Program-made: the position numbers and the translations under genes | Shown here: positions 10,628-21,057 of the stretch, in pieces | Layout of the letters: each line of letters starts with the position of its first letter | How positions within the stretch are numbered: position 1 is the first letter of the stretch | Origin: Drosophila persimilis | Taxonomy: Eukaryota; Arthropoda; Insecta; Diptera; Drosophilidae | DNA length: 64,000 nucleotides | Assembly (NCBI RefSeq): GCF_003286085.1 | Contig: NW_020825294.1 | Span: 434,001-498,000, forward strand | Direction: 5' to 3' | Notes under the pieces: model-generated | Database searches by the model: none | The model's input: only the letters and a program-made list of their open reading frames with translations | Told to the model about the DNA's origin: nothing

Positions 10628-13600
10628 ATGGGTATTTGTTTAGACACAGGTGAGTAATGCCCCCCAACCCTGCTAGAGATTTCTGATCACAGATTGCTGT
10701 TTGGCTCTTGAAAAAATACAAATACCCCTAATGAGTCGCGGGTTGAACACGCCAAGGGGGATTAATACGGCACACGTTGGGTGTGTGAAACAAAGGGCTC
10801 TTCATTAAGAGCTTTCAAGTCGAAGGACTGAAGAGTTTTTATATTAATTGCACTCTATTTTTTGATTTTTTTTTCTGGCTGTATTTTATTTTTGATTTGA
10901 GGGGCTGGCATATGTTTCGTAGCATACTTTTAGGAGGAAATCTATATTTGCAAGTCTTAGAAATAACAAAAAATAACGAGAGCTATAAATTCATAATTTC
11001 ACAATTTAAATATCTACTGGAATATTCGCTCTATGGTATTTCGTTAGACACATTTTTCGTATACGCATATTTCACCACAAAGAACAGGCAAGTTCAAGGA
11101 ATTCCATCTATTCTTTCTATTTCACAGCAGAATAGATCTCGCTGGCCGTACCTCTGATAGAAAATTACCTTTTAATATTCAATTATCCATTACTCAAATG
11201 ACAATTATAATTGAAATTGCTGCAATCATTTCTCTAAAACAATTATCTGTGTGACAAAACGATTTTTGAATGAAAGCTATATGCTATATAGTGTACGGTA
11301 CCGATACGTACTTTCATATATCCATAACGGATAGAGGACCTTGCCCAATGCTATAATTTCTATCGGAACTCGGGTCATTCTCGGTGGCCGGCCTCGATGG
11401 CTGGCCATATCCTTGGTCATGTACGTTGACCACCAAAACCTAATACACATAAATCCTGAAAACGCGCGCGTCACCCACAAAAACAAAAAACGGAAAAAGG
11501 AAAACCATGAAAAACCATGAAAAGTGTCGCCTCTACACAGGCCGAAAAGGGATAGCAACAATAACAAAACATGTCAATTAAATAAAACTGCAGGAAAATC
11601 AATAAAAATGTCACAGGACCCAAGCCAGAACCAAACAGACAGCACACAGGACACTCGTGCACGACTGGAAATACGCGAAATTGCCGAGGTGGTTGATGTG
11701 TGGGAATGGGGATTGGCATAGGGATAGGGGAGATTCAGGTCCTGGCATTAGCCATATCTATGGGCTATAGCTTTGACAATGTCGCAGCTGATTTTCCATG
11801 AATGAACTCAGCGATGACGCAATTCCATACGATATATAGTATATGCGGTTGCTATACAATTAAATAATTGTTAAACATGTTTTAATGATGTGTTTTGTGC
11901 GATTTGTCCCCTGTGCGTTTCGCCCTTCAACTAATTTCCTACTCCTGGCAAATTGCTTCCGCCCTCTCGAAGGGGGCAGGTAGACTAATGCCAAATTGGC
12001 ACGAGGGACTCTCAGGAGGCCCGACCGAGCGCTAACTTGCCAACACATCCGGTTTCCGCTTGACTAATAGCCACCCATCCACCCATCCACCCATCCATAC
12101 CCCCCAGGGTCAACTGTTGCTCGAATGAAGTTCAAGTTCCTTGTTCTTGTTAACTTTTCCAGATGCCAGCGCGGCACAAGATACCGGCGAACCAGGCAAC
12201 GATTGGAATCATACACGGAATCGGAATGGCCAAAATTCTGGCGACTTGGAGGCCGCTGCAGCAGCGGCAGCGGCAGCGGCGGGTACTACCAATGCCGTCG
12301 CTATCGATATGCAAAATGCTGGAAAAATCAAATTCGATCCGCCCAAAGTGCCAGTGATATTTGTTTTAGGCGGCCCCGGTAGTGGCAAGGTTACCCATTG
12401 CGATACCTTCATGCAGGATCGACGCGGTGTAACGCACATCAATATGATGGATCTGCTGCAGCAATATGCAATGGGAAATGGTAAGCAAACTAAACTTAGA
12501 TTTAAGTGGAGCATTCGAGTTTTTTAATATGTATCTGTAGATGTCAGTTCTTAAGTTCTGAAAGCTCCAATATCTCTAACATCTCTAGCATTCTATAGAT
12601 CTCTCAATTTCCCTTTACAGACATGCAGGACTTTTCTCAACTATCATCGAAAACGGTCACCGAAGTGTTGATGTTGGAAATGAAAATGGCTCCAGCTGCC
12701 AAAGCATACTTAATTTCTGGATATCCACGCTCAATGCGCGACGTTGTTGAGTACTCGGAGAAGGTAATTTTCTATCACTCGTCATTTGGTCACCAATTTG
12801 GTCCCTACAGTCGTTTTATTTATTACGAAACCACACCTCATACTTCGTGTGTTTGTGTGTCTTCTTGGCCCAGTAAATTGCTGCTGAACTATTTGAACTA
12901 ATTAACTGGCAAATGGGTCAGCACCACACCACACCACACGGACAGACAGACAAACAGTTTGTTTATTCGGCCATAATTCCCATGAATTTACAGTCGAGTC
13001 GAGCACATGCTCAATTCGTTACACGAGCAAGTGCTAATTGGATGATGGGCTTTTTGGGAGTATTACGAATGTCCACCCTATTAACCGGGCTATTACTTTT
13101 TTCCGCTTCTTCAGATACAAGTCGTCAATGGCGTGATCTTAATATCCTGGCGCCAGTCGGTTCTGCAGAAGCAAATCGATTATGGTGCCAAATTAGGTCA
13201 TGTTGTACTCTCCCTAGCCAAAATGGAATTGGAAAATTTCTTCAAAAATGTGATGCCAGTCGCTGATTATTTTGACCAAAGCGATATGCTGTTGGCCGTG
13301 AGTACTAAATTGTTCTATATCCATCTAGAGAATCTAGAGATAATCTCCCCTTCTACTTACTACTTAAGGTTAATGGCGAGCGTGCTCCCACAGAGGTGTA
13401 TAAAGATTTTCGCACCGCTGTCTTAGATATACTTAGCACGCTCGAGAACCAAGAGGCCATGATGAATGGAGTTACAGGTATGGGCAGAGGGATACTTGAT
13501 ATACCCGGCAGTATTGTTAGCGTAGACACTGCACCTAGTCAAGCCCAAGCGACTCACATTGCAGACGACAACAATGCCACCGGCACCGATACCGAGACCA

Positions 13601-14830
13601 CCTTGCCTCTGGCCGCAGATCTGGCCATCGATCAGAGTGTTGGCTTAGACCGCAATGTGGGACACCATCAGGGTGGCGGCACCACCAGTGCTGACGATGA
13701 CAGTGGTGTGGTTGTCACACAGCAGCCAAAGCGCAAGCCAGATACCGCCGATCTACCAGTTTTACCACCCATTATTTGGGTGATTGGTGGGCCAGGCAGT
13801 AACAAAGCCACCCTCTGCCTCAAGGCTGTGGGCTTGAATCCCGGCTGGGCGCACATAAGGTAAGGATTAAGGCTTAGGATATCTTTATCTTCAAAAATAA
13901 TTTATTCTTGACATTCCTTTGCAGTGTGGGCCGACTTTTGCGCAACATCACAGACTCTGCGCCACGTGCCAATACCGAAAGTTATGCGGTTAAGGAGGCC
14001 CTGGCTGCTGGGGATATGGCCCCGGAGAAGTCATTAAATCAGTTGCTCGAGTCGAATCTCCGCCAGCTGCTCGACAGAACGGGCATAATCATTGATGGCT
14101 ATCCGAGAAATCTACAGCAAGTCAAATACTTTGAGAACAAGGTGAGAGATCTTCAGGGCGAATATCCCATGAAAGTGATGTCATTTAAAAACGAAAATTT
14201 TATAATCTTCCAGTACCAGCAACGTCCGCCGATTATCCTACTGGACTGTTCGAAACTTCAGCTAGGACGCGGGCGTATAGACGATACAGTGTCCTCGTTT
14301 CGACGTCGTCTGGAACTGTTTCGTGAACAGACTCTGCCCATGCTCAAAACCATGGATAATAGCAATCGCTTGCAGATTGTGAGTTCTCATTTTTTCGCCT
14401 AAACTTCAGACCATAATCGAATCTAATCCTTTAGGTTGATGGCGACACGGACAGTCCGTCGGTGCAGCGTGAATTCGAGCGCCTCATACGGAATCATATC
14501 CAGCAGTTGCTGAACCGAAGCGACGACACAGATGCCACAGCACCGCTGGGCAATCAGATGATGCGCAACGAGCAGACAGATGCCATACTGCACGATCTGG
14601 AGACGAATGTCCCTGGGGCTGTGCCCACGATCAGTCATCATGTGAGCATGATGAATGGACATCTCAAGAATCGGGGCAGTGCCCTCGTCAGTGGCAAGAA
14701 TCCCTCCCAAATGATGAATGGTCATGTGCCTGGTAGACCAGGCACTGGACCGGTGGCCCAACCCGTGCCCGTGGACTTTAGACACATGCTTGAGGAGGCC
14801 GAACGATATCCTGTGGACTCGCACATGTAG
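10628..14830 (+). CDS. Adenylate kinase 5-like protein with two kinase domains
   Basis: Eight exons: 10628-10649, 12163-12480, 12621-12763, 13115-13297, 13369-13859, 13925-14141, 14214-14378 and 14435-14830. They sum to 1935 nt and 644 aa, all GT-AG. The family transfers phosphate between ATP and AMP. The N terminus MGICLDTD fits N-myristoylation at Gly2 with a nearby Cys for palmitoylation, so membrane anchoring is inferred. An Ala run lies at about residues 48-57. The first P-loop is GGPGSGK (77-83), followed by the AMP-site-like SGYPRSMRDV. The second P-loop is GGPGSNK (362-368), followed by DGYPRNLQQV and the LID/Arg region GRGRIDDTVSSFRRRLELF. The first domain lacks an obvious R-x-DD-type lid motif, so it may be weak or inactive. 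The linker between domains and the C-terminal 100 residues are low complexity. I recall a similar single-copy fly gene, CG9541, as the likely orthologue. AATAAA at 15101 ends the transcript. Confidence 0.88.
10650..12162 (+). other. Large first intron of the adenylate kinase-like gene
   Basis: About 1.5 kb between GTGAGT and TTTTCCAG. It contains a CCAC/CCAT tandem run at about 12072-12099 just before the acceptor. No nested gene was found on either strand. Confidence 0.65.
12072..12099. repeat. CCATCCAC tandem repeat
   Basis: Three to four copies of an 8-bp ACCCATCC unit in the intron, close to the exon 2 acceptor. Confidence 0.75.
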
Positions 14831-15100
14831 AACGTGAATTTATCGCAAGGTTTTATAGTTTTCTAATCGATTTAGGCTTAGGGCATAGTATTGTTAAAAC
14901 TGGTTTGTTGAGTTTTATGATGGTTCGAGGGACCATTAGGTTGCAGAACCAGAATCAGAGTTAGAGAATTTAATTCAACATTTGATTTCACTAGATATAC
15001 ATATATATAGTAGGTACACATAAATATATATAGACGCATATCGTTTAAACATAAGAGTCCAATGCAATTGAAACGTAGCCGCTAACATAAATTAAATTTA

Positions 15101-15106
15101 AATAAA
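15101..15106 (+). terminator. Poly(A) signal of the adenylate kinase-like gene
   Basis: AATAAA 271 nt after the stop at 14830. It lies only 34 nt from the stop codon of the convergent DUF229 gene A, so the two transcripts probably overlap at their 3' ends. Confidence 0.6.
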
Positions 15107-15139
15107 ATACACGTACAGAGTTCAAGGATACTCTAGGAT

Positions 15140-16954
15140 CTAATTAGTAGTTATCCTGTTGTGGCACACACAAAACTTCTGCGCCTTTTTGTGCTGAATG
15201 CAACTGCCATCCCGATCAAAAGAATTTTGTCTACTGATATCCGTATTGATGTCCGTATCCATCAGATGCGTCAGCTCGTTATAGCTCACGGTGGCCTCAA
15301 ATACCACCGTATTGGGCAGGGCTTCCAGTTTAATTCGATAGTGGCACACATTGGGATCGTCATGCGGGGATCTCTCTTTCCTCTGGGCCCGTCTAATGCC
15401 AGACAAACGGAGCTTACTACACCGATTCGTTAGACTGAGATCGGTTAAAAATTGATTAATTCGTTGAACCACAAAGTGTGCCATGGTCTGAATATTGTCG
15501 CTCAGTGGCAGCGGTCTATACGCATCGCAGGAGCACCAATGTGGCCCGATGCCCGCCTCTGAGCAAGTTCGAATCTCTGGCAGCGGATAGAACAGACTCT
15601 GACAGCGAGGACATGACGGGGGACTCGCAAGTACAGTCTCGTGCGCGCCCTGTAGCGAGGATATATGTTTCAAAGTCAGTTGGAGATCGTAGGGAGAGCA
15701 CAAGCGATGGCTATTCAACTGCAAGGCATTGACAAACCCTGGATGGCGTTGCCGGAACCATTTTGGCAGTGATATGAACAGCATGGGCTGACGTTCCTCC
15801 AAATGACCATCGCGAAGGTGAATCAGATTTCCAAACTGCTTCCCATGATCACTGAGGACAACTACAATGGCCTCTTCGTAGAGTCCCAATGCCTCGAACC
15901 TGTTCAGATAGTCATACACCTCCTCATCATTTTCCAACGGTTCGGCATAGCTTTCGGACCAAAACAAATTCGTCCAGAAGAATCCAAAGAACGGCTTAGT
16001 GTCCTTCACATATCGTTCGATCAGCTGAGTGCAGTAATCCAGGGTATGTTCCATGCTGCTTCGTTTACGTTGACAGCGGCTGAGTTTGGGCATAGGCAAA
16101 GGCCGAAGATAATGGTCGACGGGTGGACTCTGGAACCTGCCGATCTCCGGACTGTCTTCAGACATTGCAGTCACGTAGCCGGCACTCTTAAAGTCCTTCC
16201 ACACGAACGACAAACTATCTGCGTTCGTAAGATTGTTGTCCCCCACTGTGTTGAAGCCTCGCATTTCGTGCCAATGCCTGCCACCGAGAAAGTCGCTAAC
16301 TTTGGGCAGGACACGTCGCAGATTGCCTCGCGACATGGAATCAATGCCCAAGACAAGAACACTGGGCTGGCGATGGGCCATCAGTGGTATCCCCTTCTTT
16401 GGCTGTACAAACGACAAGCCCTCGTACACCCGTCGGGGGTTCATGGCGTAAGTTCGATTGGCCCGTAAACCACACTGCAACACCATGCTCTTTACATCCT
16501 TGGGCACCAAAAGCTGGTCCTTGAACAGCAATGCTGTTCGCAGCTTAAGCCATTCAATGACCCTGAAAGAGCACTCGACGATAGGCCTTTCGTCACCCAA
16601 CAGTAGAGATGCCACTTCTTTCTGAATACTAAGTTGATATTGCTGGTGGTATGAGTTCCATTGGGACCCAATCAGACGAGGACGTTTTGCTCCACAACTT
16701 TCAGAGGTACGGTGCCGGTGTCTAGAGCGAAGTCGACAAATCTCCAATGAGAATACCTTTAGCTGTGGCATCTTACAGTTTTTAGTGTAAACGTCAAACT
16801 TTTCCGCTGCATTTTCGATATTCTGATCGAGCAGTTTCTGTATGCTAAGCTTCCCCCCAATCTGCAGAGTGTCGTGGCACTTGTACACAAGCCCAGATGA
16901 CGTTACAACGAGTACGAGTACAAGAAGCGACAACCGAACTACAATAATATCCAT
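15140..16954 (-). CDS. DUF229 family protein, copy A (secreted, degenerate, intronless)
   Basis: A single exon of 604 aa in the DUF229 (alkaline phosphatase/sulfatase fold) family, whose substrate is unknown. It starts with a signal-peptide-like stretch (MDIIVVRLSLLVLVLVV) instead of the type II anchor seen in copies B to E. It keeps LGIDSMSRGNLRRVLPK and VVLSDHGKQFG and the C-terminal KFCVCHN. The block that reads FTHDYH in B is TNLFWSESY here, so a conserved His-Asp pair is missing. About 25 residues present in B between VADN and the WIWRDYKKAGY block are also absent (GDNNLTNADSLSFVWKDF). It lacks the intron shared by B, C, D, E and G. Its start lies 77 nt after the stop of copy B. It reads as an intact frame and could be a pseudoenzyme. 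Confidence 0.88.
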   Translation of the reverse strand: MDIIVVRLSLLVLVLVVTSSGLVYKCHDTLQIGGKLSIQKLLDQNIENAAEKFDVYTKNCKMPQLKVFSLEICRLRSRHRHRTSESCGAKRPRLIGSQWNSYHQQYQLSIQKEVASLLLGDERPIVECSFRVIEWLKLRTALLFKDQLLVPKDVKSMVLQCGLRANRTYAMNPRRVYEGLSFVQPKKGIPLMAHRQPSVLVLGIDSMSRGNLRRVLPKVSDFLGGRHWHEMRGFNTVGDNNLTNADSLSFVWKDFKSAGYVTAMSEDSPEIGRFQSPPVDHYLRPLPMPKLSRCQRKRSSMEHTLDYCTQLIERYVKDTKPFFGFFWTNLFWSESYAEPLENDEEVYDYLNRFEALGLYEEAIVVVLSDHGKQFGNLIHLRDGHLEERQPMLFISLPKWFRQRHPGFVNALQLNSHRLCSPYDLQLTLKHISSLQGAHETVLASPPSCPRCQSLFYPLPEIRTCSEAGIGPHWCSCDAYRPLPLSDNIQTMAHFVVQRINQFLTDLSLTNRCSKLRLSGIRRAQRKERSPHDDPNVCHYRIKLEALPNTVVFEATVSYNELTHLMDTDINTDISRQNSFDRDGSCIQHKKAQKFCVCHNRITTN

Positions 16955-17031
16955 TTAAACTAAACACCAAGTCTAAAAACCATATTAGCTCAACTGATGA
17001 AATTGTCACATTTATTTGGCCGGAACATTGA

Positions 17032-19341
17032 TTAGATTCGTAATTTACCAGATTCTTTTGTAATTTGTTGGTCAAAATTTATTATCATCCTCTGCCATTC
17101 GGGTTTGCTGACTCCATCTTTAAAGCAGAAGCAGAACTTTTTGGCAATTTTATCCTTGATGCAGAGCGAATCGTTGTGATATCTGTTCAAGCGACTCACA
17201 TCTCCTATATCGAAGTCAACCAAAGTATCGAGTTCACTGTGATAGCGTACCGTGGCCTCAAAGCGACCCCCAGATGGATAGGTATGAAAGCGCAAACGAT
17301 AAATCATAATGGTCCCGTACAAGGTCTCCTTGTCATTATCCACCCCAAGCAGCTTCCTCTCGGCATTGTCCAGTTCCTCAAGGACCAGCCGATCGCAGTG
17401 TCTATTGAAATGGTGCAGTATCATCCAACGATTGATATAATACAGCGTCAGTTTGACTATGTTGTATGCGTCTCCGTTGAGCCTAACGGCTATGAATTCG
17501 TTGCAGGAACAGAAGTGATCTCCAATGCAGGCATCCTTGCAGCTGCGTTCCCGTGGCAATGTGTGCAAAAGAGATTGACTGGTGGGGCAATTTGTCAGCG
17601 GAGGAAGTTGATCAGAGGTCGATGCATTCAGCTGCAGAATGTGCCGCAGCGTATTGTGGAGATCGTAGGGAGACGAGAGGCGGTTGCGGTTAAGAAGAAG
17701 GGATTCAGCATACTTAGGATATGTTTTGCGGAACCAGGGGGGCAAATAGATGTGCAGCATGGGCAAACGTTCCTCCAGAAACCCGTCGGACAGTGCGGCG
17801 AGATCACCAGATCCGTCGCCGTGATCGCTGAACAGTATCACGATGGATTTCTCAAAGACCTGATGTGTCTCAAGTTTCTTTAGGTAGTCTCTGAATAAGC
17901 TATCCAAACTGGAAGCTCCGAAATGATAGTCGTGGGTGAAAGTGCAGCTCCAGAAGAAACCGAAGGCTGGTTGCTCTAACTCCTCGATAAATCGTTGCGC
18001 AAACTGCATGCAGAAGTCATACAAATACGAGACGGTTATTCGTCGACCCAAACAATAGTCGTAGCCAAATCTTCTGAAGATGCGCATCGATTGAGTTAGA
18101 CCCATCAGAAGAGGGCGCAGATAAAAGTCAGTTGGCACTTCAAGAAAGCCCTTATTTTGCCCAATAAAGACGCCGAACTGTAGTATATCTTCGCCATATG
18201 CCGTCGAGTAGCCTGCTTTCTTGTAATCCCTCCATATCCATGGACACGAATCCATCCGCCCATGGCGTGACAATTCGCAGACCTTTTCTAATTCTTTCGG
18301 TTTGCCACCGGCCATAACAACACAGAGATTTGGGAACGTGTTGTCCGCCACTTTGTTGTAGCCCTCCAGCTCGAACCAACCCAACTTTCCCACATATTCG
18401 GCCGTCCGTGGCATGGTGCGCCTAAAGTTCATCCGCGACATGGTGTCCAGGCCCAGCATAATGACGCTGGGCTGTATATCCACTGGATGCGACCCAGTCC
18501 GGGATGTCTGGTTGACCACCTGCACGAGGGGAAAGGCATCCTTCTGAATGATTCTGGACTCGTCCCTTTCATCATGGCACTCGGCTATAATTCCACTGAT
18601 ATTCTTATCCAGTGCCATGTTCTGTGTGATGTCGACTGGTGGCAGAAGGCTTTGACAGAAAAGGTTATTTTAAACAGTAATCAATCAGTCAGAAATAAAT
18701 GTTTCTTACACACTAAAGAACTCGCCGGTGGCATTTTGACCGCGTATCACCTCCTGATAGCTGCAACTTAGTTCAGTTACATCCGAGGCCATTGCGGCAA
18801 GCGCCTTGCCATTTACCTGGATCTTGTACTTCTGTAGATTTCGATCGAAGCTCAGCGTAATCAGATCCGACTCGTTGGTGCAGGTCCTCAGTTTAGCTGG
18901 AGTGAATACAGCGAGAGCTTCACTGGAGAAGGGATCCGCATAGGGAATCTTGCACTTTTGGCTATACACAAAGTACCGGTTCGCGGGTTTGGCTGTCTTC
19001 CTTGGCTTTCCATACTGCATATCATCAGCACCACGTGTGGTTTCAAAGTTTCTTGTCGTGGGTTTAGTGGTGGACGTTCGCGCCCTCTGCTCCTTCAATT
19101 TGTAGTACTCTCGATTCTTCAAGTGCTGCAGCTTGGCCAGCTCGTACAGTCTCTCCGAGCGGGATATGGTAGGCGTATTGTTACCAGTTGATGATGCCTG
19201 ATCCTTGCCATGAGGAAGCGGTCCAGCGCCATCATTATAATCCTTGTCGCGATTGACATGATTGGCCCATATGAAAACCAATAGGATAGCAAAGAATATG
19301 ATACTGTATTTTTTTATTTTCAAAATTAATTTACGTCTCAT
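17032..19341 (-). CDS. DUF229 family protein, copy B (type II membrane)
   Basis: Two exons, 19341-18710 and 18649-17032, give 2250 nt and 749 aa. The intron has GTAAGA and a weak AAAG acceptor, and the phases join as FFSV|LLPPVDIT. I chose the ATG at 19341 because a basic stretch and a signal anchor (MRRKLILKIKKYSIIFFAILLVFIW) follow at once; an in-frame ATG at 19485 is possible. Next comes a stem, then the N-terminal DUF229 part (YFVYSQKCKIPYADPF), then the catalytic-like part with LGLDTMSRMNFRRTMP, CTFTHDYHFGA and ILFSDHGDGSGDL. The C-terminal part is Cys-rich (CKDACIGDHFCSC, KFCFCF). AATAAA (17011-17016 on the opposite strand) lies just beyond the stop. The enzyme's substrate is unknown. 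It shares near-identical blocks with copy C. Confidence 0.9.
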
Positions 19342-19992
19342 GTTAGCTCCTTCGTGTAAAATTGAAATTAAGTGGGTATTGCCAGTGATTGGTATGCAAA
19401 GGGCTGCTGTGATTTCGTAGCCTAAAATACTAAAAATTGGTTCCGCTTTGAAATGATCATTTGAAATACAAGATTTATGCAGCATTCATACACTCAGTTC
19501 CAGGACCGTTCATGCATGGAACAATATTAAACCAACATGCTGCTTTCAAATGTCTATGAGTTCCACTGCACAAAAGATTAACGTTTCATTCACCATATAC
19601 TATGATTAAAGACCGAAAAATTAAAAATTAATTGGCTTCTGAACTCTGATAACAAACTTTCTCTCAAAATTGCTTAATTATGGCATTATGGACTATAAAA
19701 GTATGGTATCGCAGCAAAAGCACACATGAAGAAGATACGTTTATTTCAAGCAGTTGCGCCGAAAATGTCAATAAAGAAAAGACCTTGATGGTGGCCCTCC
19801 GTCAAGGAAGCGTGAGTTTCACTGTTCTATTCGACAGTTCTTTATTCGAACGTTCCGAATGTTTCGAACCATAACATATTCGCTATCGAAATTTCCCATA
19901 AGCGAACTGACACATTTTTACGATTAACTTTGTTTTAGCCTTAAGTAATCAGATTACGATTTTATTCAAAAAATAAGTATTATTAATTATTT
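19342..19992. other. Spacer between copy B and the proteasome beta1-like gene
   Basis: 651 nt. It should hold the promoter and 5' UTR of copy B and the 3' end of the beta1-like gene. TTTATT at 19961-19966 reads AATAAA on the minus strand, 27 nt past the beta1-like stop. The small open frame at 19680-19874 has no support. Confidence 0.6.
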
Positions 19993-20709
19993 TTAAGACT
20001 TGCGCGGCTTCTTGGTCTCGCCACAGCCCAAGAGGACATCAGTGCCTGTGGCCTGAGCCTTGCCAGTGCTGGTGTTGTAGTACACCCGTCGCTCGATGCC
20101 TTCCTTGGTGATGATCGCGATGCGCGATACTCCCCCGGAGAAGGAATCGTGATGGATGGCCTGTTTGAGGGCCGACCTGAAAAGCAGCACCAACTCCTCT
20201 TTCTCCATGTTCGGACGGTAGCCGTCCCGGAGCATGCCACTAATGTATATGGATCCAGATCCGCCATAGCTCAACTGTTCGCGCATCATCATGCCGCCCA
20301 GCGCAATGTTGTACACCTGGGCCCCGTGCAGATCGTCCCAGCCACCCACAATGATGCCGGCATACAGGTATTTGCGACCGTTGTAGCACTTGTCCCGGAA
20401 CTCCGCGGCCACGTCGCGCACTAGGGTCTTCTCCCCCGTGTGCATCTCGCGATGCCACATCAAATTCGAGACCACCTCAGAGAGCTCCTGGGTGTCCGCC
20501 GCAGAGCCACTGCGGCAGCAGTAGACGTTATCCGTGATCCGAGTCACTTTGTCCGTGATTCGATTGGCCACATGGCCCCCAGCGGTGGTGCGGGAATCAG
20601 CACCCAGCACCACGCCACCGTCAAACTCGGCAGCCATGATGGTGGTGCCACACTCGACTGGAGTGAAGGAATTTATTAAGTCCAAGTCGAGCCAAGATGA
20701 ATTACTCAT
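19993..20709 (-). CDS. Proteasome 20S beta1-like subunit, intronless paralogue
   Basis: 238 aa in one exon. The beta1 (PSMB6) subunit carries the caspase-like activity of the 20S proteasome. The predicted 21-residue propeptide ends ...FTPVECG, and cleavage would expose the N-terminal Thr of TTIMAAEFDGG. Counting from that Thr, Asp17 (GADSRT), Lys33 (RITDK), Arg45 (YCCR, the P1-acidic selectivity residue) and the DSFSGG block near 166-170 are all present, so an active subunit is expected. The C-terminal tail ends CGETKKPRKS. The sequence differs at many positions from the main fly beta1 as I remember it, so this is a diverged paralogue. It lacks introns and sits between two DUF229 copies, as a retrogene would. 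Flies have testis-specific copies of other proteasome subunits, so a testis role is plausible but unproven. Confidence 0.9.
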   Translation of the reverse strand: MSNSSWLDLDLINSFTPVECGTTIMAAEFDGGVVLGADSRTTAGGHVANRITDKVTRITDNVYCCRSGSAADTQELSEVVSNLMWHREMHTGEKTLVRDVAAEFRDKCYNGRKYLYAGIIVGGWDDLHGAQVYNIALGGMMMREQLSYGGSGSIYISGMLRDGYRPNMEKEELVLLFRSALKQAIHHDSFSGGVSRIAIITKEGIERRVYYNTSTGKAQATGTDVLLGCGETKKPRKS

Positions 20710-21057
20710 TTTGGTTTCTTTTCAAATGTACAATATATTGTTATATTGGCAGTCCCTCGTTTTGAGCTGCTTATAAATCAGTTGTGTTCGTTCAATCAAC
20801 TCGTGTTCGTTGAATATGACTTTAACTATTGTTTAGTTAAAAGTTCCAGTCAGTGACTACTGCGGAAGAGAGATGCCAGGCCAAGCCTACTACTGTGTTC
20901 TCGAGTAAAAACTTTTAACGTTTCGAGCTTCTTTAAAATTTTGAAAACAAAACAAAAACTATCTATACAGCAGATATGTGATTAAGGTAATTGGTCATAA
21001 ATCGTTAATTAATCATTATCATTAATTTATTCGATGTGATGTCATTGGTCTTTTCTT
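20710..21057. other. Spacer between the beta1-like gene and DUF229 copy C
   Basis: 348 nt with no coding signal. It contains the promoter side of the beta1-like gene (including a duplicated TCGTTCAATC/TCGTTGAAT element near 20790-20815) and the 3' side of copy C, where TTTATT at 21026-21031 reads AATAAA on the minus strand. Confidence 0.55.

Noticed and set aside
14423-14824. 133-codon minus-strand frame over the last adenylate kinase exon
   Set aside because: Shadow of the low-complexity, His/Met-rich C-terminal exon. No independent signal or splice sites.
15803-16468. 221-codon plus-strand frame across DUF229 copy A
   Set aside because: It is the antisense shadow of the copy A coding sequence, which has clear family motifs. 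The plus-strand translation has none.
17065-17883. 272-codon plus-strand frame across DUF229 copy B
   Set aside because: Antisense shadow of copy B. The similar frame at 21370-21759 recurs only because copies B and C are near identical there.
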